DNA of 64,000 nucleotides, taken from the NCBI GenBank assembly GCA_002633025.1, contig NMRB01000002.1:267766-331765 (forward strand), read 5' to 3'. Below, piece by piece: positions 58,560 through 64,000 of the stretch. Both the position numbers and the translations under genes were made by a program. The stretch's first letter is position 1, and every line of letters begins with the position of its first letter. The stretch is from Notospermus geniculatus. Its lineage: Eukaryota > Nemertea > Pilidiophora > Heteronemertea > Lineidae. The notes under the pieces are model-generated. The model was not told the origin of the DNA. It saw only the letters and a program-made list of their open reading frames with translations, and searched no databases.

Positions 58560-60555
58560 AATTGTGTACTTATTTTGGTAATTTCTACTTTTCTTTGAAT
58601 AGGTTGCTGGGCTGTATTTGATGCCCAGACAGTGGTGCGGTTATAAAAACACATATCTCGTTAAATGTACAGCTGAAACAACTCATCCCGAGATCATCTG
58701 GGGTTTCTTCTCGTTAGGAACCCGTTTTTCTCATGGTGGAAACAAATCTCGGATGTGATTCTGCACTACACATGATTTAATTGTGACATCTATCGTTCCA
58801 CTATCATAATGAACTTTTGAGATGAAGCTACTGGTCTCAAAATACATGTACCTGGTAACCATCCATATCCATTGAAGGAATTTTATAGCAACACATAAAC
58901 ACAGGTTTCAAAGAACAAGACCAAACCACTGAAGTACACATGTACCGTATAACAAGCAACATTTAATAGATAATATACACCAATACATGTCATTCATACA
59001 AACCCAATATTAAAACTACACAACAATGAATATAGTAATGATGAGTTATGCCTTGTGTCGAAAAGTTCGGCGGTTGGAGTGAAATGTAATACTTTTATTT
59101 TCATGATTTTTGTAGTTTTGAAAACTTGCAGGGACCTTATTCACAAAGCTCCCGTAAATTACGGGAGTGCGCAAACTATTGTCCATTTGGGGACAAGCTA
59201 TTGTTCACTATCAGCCTGACAAAGGATTTGCGTTCCCTTAAAGTTACGGGGGCTTTGTGAATAAGATCCTAGAACACCAAGTATGGCACACTGAATACAC
59301 AGAACATGTAGAATATTAAAAGACAAACAATGGATGTGTACAATACATGTTATACTACTAGCCATCTGATAAGGCTTGGCAGAAAAGTCGACAGCCGTTA
59401 TGCTCTCAACCTCAGCAATACATGGTGCTATGTGTACAACATAGCTGCACTCCCATAAAGACTTGAAAATGGATTCCTTGCATGGGTAAACTCAAGATGG
59501 TCATGAAAACAGTAGACCGGTACATGAAGGAGGATAACTGGATTAATTCTCATTCACTAATTCAGCCATAACTGACCAACTCCGGGTACAACTGAACTGG
59601 TAACATATATGATATGTTGATATACAGATCTCAATCAATGTGTACTTTTAATTAGTGCTGAACAAGGTGTATGTTGGATATTGCCTGGATACAGTGCACA
59701 TTCTATATAAATGCCATAAGTTCTAACAAATGAAATTAATATAAGTAGGGTGGTGCTGGGTTTCATTACAAAATCAACATTATCTCATGCCCTGGGACAC
59801 TGGTATACGCACATAGAGGTAACAAATATGATCAGGTTCTTTACGAAGTCAATTCAAATCCAAGGCCTACATGCCAAACTGCCTATTGTGAACTACAATT
59901 ACATATACATGTACATAACAGATATGACAAAAGAAAAACAATATAATATCTAGATGTAAATGATTTGTGAAATACAGTATGAATAATGAATAAACATGTA
60001 AAGTTGAAGAGTCAGCTGCCTTATGCACGCACATGAGCACATCTGTATAGACAAAAGCACAGGTGTCATGAAAGATGTACCGTCTTTCTCTCCTTGGAAA
60101 AGAACTTTCTTCATACTGGCCTTAATATGGTCAGCTGACAAAAACTTTTTTTACAATGTGACCATGTCCATCATTGATTTACAGTTAAAATCCCTTTGAG
60201 TATGAATCATACAAACAACATGCATATTTATGTATGAAGTTAATACAAACATCTTCGTGTATTGGCCACAAATAGGCCTACATACATTTACCCTGAATTG
60301 AAAGCAGAATTAATCGGCTAACAAAACTAATATCTAACTACCAGGAAAGCGTTGAGTCATTGTATAGGCTACCACTAAAAAGACTACACTGAAATAGTCT
60401 GGTCCCCTTTAGATTCAGATTGAATTCCCCCCTCTGCTTTTTGTGGCACATAGTACCGGTAATCAAATCAGGAAAAGTTAAAAATGAAATTTTTAGCTAC
60501 AGCAAATAGTGTTTTAACCCGCTTTGGAAAGATGGCATCATGGTGTCAAGGTTGA
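58560..60555. other. Convergent 3' region between TMEM17 and paralogue C
   Basis: Probably holds a long 3' UTR of paralogue C (minus-strand ATTAAA near 58965 is a candidate signal). Includes a hairpin MITE at 59131-59270. No coding gene was recognised. Confidence 0.4.
59131..59270. mobile_element. Hairpin MITE, GGGACCTTATTCACAAAGC ends
   Basis: The left arm CTTATTCACAAAGCTCCCGT pairs with CGGGGGCTTTGTGAATAAG at the right. About 140 bases long, with a looser stem in the middle. The TTATTCAC core is shared with the large foldback elements at 48118 and 50334, but overall similarity is low. Confidence 0.65.
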
Positions 60556-62539
60556 TTACTTTCTCTTCTTGGATGATTCCTTCACATCAAGTTCAAATTT
60601 TCTTGCATGGATGATCGCTATGACACTGTTGAGAAGGTATGGTACAAGGAAAAACATTCCTCCCAACATCGCCAAATCGAACGGTATCTTGCTTATGTAG
60701 TAGGCACGGTATGTATTGATGCCCACAGAAACAAGTGTGACCTTAAATAAAAGGAAAAATATACATAATGTAGATACTGACGATTGACAGGTGCTTACAG
60801 GTTTGCTTATTTTGAATGCAAGAGGTTTTCTTTGATAAAATGAAAGGAATTCAATAAGTTATTACATCGATGTACCGGTAGCTAGATTCAACTTACAAAG
60901 ATGCTGCTCTTGAACACGGCAACTTGGTCTTCCTTGTTGACAAAGTCTGCAGAGTCTCTGATGAATGCTGCCTGAGGCAACAAGAACATGCCAGCAAACT
61001 GGTAATGAAATCGCGACAGGTCATTCACCTTTCCCTTCGCATCCTGAAAGATTAATGAAAAGTGGTACCGGTATATGTGAAGGAAACACACGGACAACGG
61101 TGAGGAAATGATTTGTACGGTGTAGAAACTGATTTGTACATACATGTAACTCTGATGTACCGGTACTTCATCTGAGGTAAACTTACCGCAAACAGTTCCA
61201 ACAGCGTGTCAGGAGAACAAATCATACCAAGGGCAATCAAAAAGACAACGTATGTGATAAAGCTGCGATGGAAGTCCATCTGAGTGTCGTATCGAGCTGG
61301 CACCTGGGGCTTAGGTGACGGACTCTTCAGATAGTGCACCAGGTTCACAACCATGAAAACAGCTATTAATGCATATCGGATATAGAACACCTGCAAAGAA
61401 GCCGAGTGTGAGTCGCAATAGAAAATTATGTTTTTTATAATTCTCTTCAAAATACAGACCTGCATTCCTTATTAAAGAGAATTTAAGGGTGACAGATTTT
61501 GATGACATAACACTATTACAGTTTCAATAATTTCTGATGATAGAACCCAAGTAACCAATCAGCAGGCCATCAGGGAGTATCAACTAACTTCAGGCTTAAT
61601 CAGTAGTCCCGTAGGCTCCTTCATTTTTCCATCTTTACCAACAACAGGAACATTTTTTGCCACCTTCACGTGGAGAAATCCAACAGATACCGTCTCACAT
61701 ATCAGCAACTGGAAAATGAAAGGAAGACCATGCAGTAACACTACTAGAGGAGCAAAATCTTTATTCTTGCAATTCTATATACAATTTTTATCCATTTTCG
61801 ATTTCAAGGCCAAACTGGTTTTGCCTGCATGATTATTTCAACATTCAATCAGGAGCCAATTCATTTTTGTCAAGTCAAAATCTATCTAGCAAAATATACT
61901 CTACCTGCATGGCGGTGGATAAAAGTAGCTTGTTAACCCGCTCATCACTGGAGGTCCTGAATACAAGGAAGAGGACGCCTATGGCAATGATGACTGCTCC
62001 TACCTCCTGGATTGCGAACTCATTCCAACTGTCCAGACGGATACCAGTGATCTGAAAGTGTAAGAAAGTCATTGTATAAGATGTTCTACAAAAAAACTTT
62101 TAAAAAATGGGATCGCAGCCAAAGAAGCATCCTGCTGCCTGATGCTGATGTGGTTCTTGGTTCCCGTGTTATGTCGCTAGCCTATGGTTTTCTGCCTCCC
62201 TTTTCTTCTTCGCCATGATCATCCCTCATCTTGCCGAAAGGCTAGGCTATGCGTACATGTAAGCCTATGGTCATGGATGAAGTAATCGCTTACTCAACAA
62301 ACAGCTCTAGGCCTATGTCAATGATGATAGACAAATTCATACATTACCTCTCCACCCGCCTCCAATTTGGCACTTTGCAGGGGGAAACAAACGAATATTG
62401 CCCCATACACCAAGTGCAGCAAACCGAAGTACAAGAAGTAAATCTTCCTACTGCAGAGAAGAGTCAACAAGCACAGGACGCCCATGACTCCATTCGAAAT
62501 CAGTACCGCCGATGGAAGCTTTAGCAAGTTTAGCTCCAT
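60556..62539 (-). CDS. Unknown multi-TM protein, paralogue C
   Basis: The cleanest member of the unrecognised family. Exons 62539-62348, 62051-61905, 61708-61589, 61390-61187, 61043-60897 and 60741-60556, all phase 0; 331 residues. Exon 1: MELNLLKLPSAVLIS with two hydrophobic stretches; exon 2: VIIAIGVLFLVFRTSSDERV; exon 4: YALIAVFMVVNLVHYL and ARYDTQMDFHRS; exon 5: FHYQFAGMFLL and NKEDQVAVFKSSIF; exon 6: FDLAMLGGMFFLVPYLLNS. It ends KKRK, a KKxx ER-retrieval-type signal. Exons 2 and 5 have the same length (147 bases) and alignable patterns (F, a Q, small residues, hydrophobic run, then DER/EDQ-V and KSS/LST), pointing to an internal duplication. Topology has a faint likeness to TP53I11, which I cannot confirm. 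Confidence 0.88.
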
Positions 62540-63250
62540 CTTGATCGTTCTGCTTGGGATTGATAACTCGAAGATACAATTGAATAGCCCGCGCAGAGGA
62601 AATTCGCCTTTTGGACGACGATTATGTCACTAAAACGTGGAGAAAATCTATTTTTAAACCACCACAACAAAGACCCTCACGACGACCTCCAATTAGCAAG
62701 AACGGCACCTGGCGGTAATTGGTATCAACGCACCAGCAGGTGCCCGTTTCAATCTCCAGACAGGAAAAACTCTCCAAGCTTTACCAGCGCATGCGCACAA
62801 ATGAACATGGTAATTAAAAGCTCGGCACTAGGTGGCAGCAGCTGACGGTACATGGATTCACTCTCCAACACATGGACAAACTCTCCAAGCTTAATCAGCG
62901 CATCCGTGTACTTGCACTCAACGATAACGTTGCCGCTTGGCGATAGGCGGCAGCGGCTGACGGTGGACTTTTAAAGTAGGCCTAATGCTGGGACAAGATT
63001 GCAGACGATGTATGGACGCACGCGCCATTACGGTTGGACAGTGAGCCCGTGTGTTGGAGAGTGAATTCGAGCAGCACCGTCAGGTGCTGCCCCCTGACCG
63101 TTAACATTGACATTAGCCTCTGGGCGCAAATGGCAATGTGCATGCGACAGTGTGCGAGGCATGCAATGATTTGAACAGCCTAGCCTACTTATATTTTGTT
63201 CTGGTGCCTTTCAGATAGGCCTAGGCCCTACGATAATATAAATCTTCATT
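62540..63250. other. Upstream region between paralogue C and a possible divergent gene
   Basis: GC-rich with short imperfect repeats (AACTCTCCAAGCTTTACCAGCGCATG near 62770 and a similar string near 62880, each about 30 bases, followed by GGCAGC-GCTGACGGT). Likely promoter space. The open frame 62624-62845 has no family match or Kozak support. Confidence 0.35.
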
Positions 63251-63824
63251 ATGGGTGATACATTGGAATACCCAGATGTTCTGCAAGAGGTCCGAGGATG
63301 CATGGTAGGTGTCCATCGGAGACTGGCATGGAAACAAGACGGGTGAAGTGAAGCATGGAAGAAGTGTGATCAGATATCCTCCAAGGATAGACTAGCTACT
63401 GATAAAGAAACACTGTGAATGTACAGCAGTGAATGTACACATCGATGTACATCATCCATGTCATCATGTTTTAAAGTCAAATATGAATATTATCATCATC
63501 ATATCTGCCGTGTCTTCATGACCCAATTCAGTAGGCCTAATGTTTCATTAAATATGCACTGACATGACTGAGCCCTGGCTTATTTTTGACGAAAAACATA
63601 GCCTAGGCCTACCACCAGCTAGTAGGCCTAGTAGCATCATGGCATAGGCCTACGGTAGGCCTACTCCCTCCCCCCCCACACACACACTGACGCTGACGCT
63701 GGGTCTGGGAGTAGGCCTAGGCTCAGCGAGTGGGACCAAGATTTCGATTGGTCTGGTCACCTTCACTTTGTATTTTGTATTTCATTTTTCCGTCAGGACC
63801 GACGCTATAGCATTATTGGCCCTG
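63251..63824 (+). CDS. Tentative 5' exons of an unrecognised gene
   Basis: ATG 63251 starts 18 codons (MGDTLEYPDVLQEVRGCM) ending in a good phase 0 donor (ATG|GTAGGT at 63304). A short block at 63797-63824 has acceptor TCCGTCAG and donor GTAAGT and would continue DRRYSIIGP. The two fit in phase, but the evidence is thin: the rest lies beyond the window and I do not recognise the peptide. Confidence 0.25.
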
Positions 63825-63869
63825 GTAAGTACGGAGGAGGCCATCACAAGCTACTCATGTTCCTCACTT

Positions 63870-64000
63870 GGATGGGGTATTTCACTTGCCCTTGCAAAGA
63901 TACAAGGTACAAGGTACCACGGCTTACTGTCCCATGTGACGGACGTGAAGAGCCGGGAATGAAATCCCATATGGCCCGGGCTGGATTCGAACCCGGGACC
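63870..64000 (-). repeat. End of a tRNA-derived SINE
   Basis: Minus strand reads GGTCCCGGGTTCGAATCCAG; GGTTCGAATCC (63983-63993) is a perfect B-box-type tRNA promoter element. The A-box would be outside the window. Typical of tRNA-headed SINEs rather than a functional tRNA, since no acceptor stem follows. Confidence 0.6.

Noticed and set aside
63870-64000. Functional tRNA gene on the minus strand
   Set aside because: A B-box is present, but the sequence after it does not form an acceptor stem; a SINE end is more likely, and the A-box is outside the window.

Overview
The window is nuclear DNA of an animal. Genes have many short exons with GT-AG introns, and coding density is low. The palindrome TAGGCCTA is very common, and there are small inverted-repeat transposons and several assembly gaps (N runs). 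The gene set (follistatin, AGGF1, TMEM17, cholinesterase-like esterases) and base composition suggest a marine invertebrate, probably a deuterostome such as an echinoderm or amphioxus. That placement is inference.

Layout, left to right. 1-4384: no recognisable gene. 4385-11732 (+): a complete six-exon follistatin gene. 16673-21265 (-): AGGF1 (coiled coil, OCRE, FHA, G-patch), with a one-base frame break in exon 2. 21488-21845: N gap. 23136-25926 (-): paralogue A of an unrecognised multi-membrane-segment family, with exon 5 duplicated. 30489-35284 (+): a membrane-anchored cholinesterase-like carboxylesterase. 35339-44495: a tandem second copy of about 24504-35338, holding a truncated copy of A (A-prime) and a second esterase whose 5' exons are lost at a single N. 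45316-47105 (+): paralogue B. 46935-53444: a second tandem duplication with four transposon insertions that can be read against their empty sites. 53942-55171 (-): a proline-rich four-membrane-segment protein (MS4A-like?), with a 611-base tandem repeat of its 5' part. 57035-58219 (+): TMEM17. 60556-62539 (-): paralogue C of the unknown family, the cleanest member. 63251 onward: a tentative first exon of another gene. The right edge holds a tRNA-derived SINE end.

The genes do not form one pathway: follistatin is secreted, AGGF1 is probably nuclear/RNA-linked, TMEM17 is ciliary and the esterases are cell-surface. The points of interest are: (1) a family, seen as four loci in 40 kb, that appears to be built from an internally repeated three-exon module and ends in a di-lysine ER-retrieval motif; (2) two stacked tandem duplications that act as natural before/after pairs for MITE-type insertions, including foldback elements with CAG and TAA target duplications. 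Some duplications may be unmerged haplotypes, because two of the copies meet at single-N joins.
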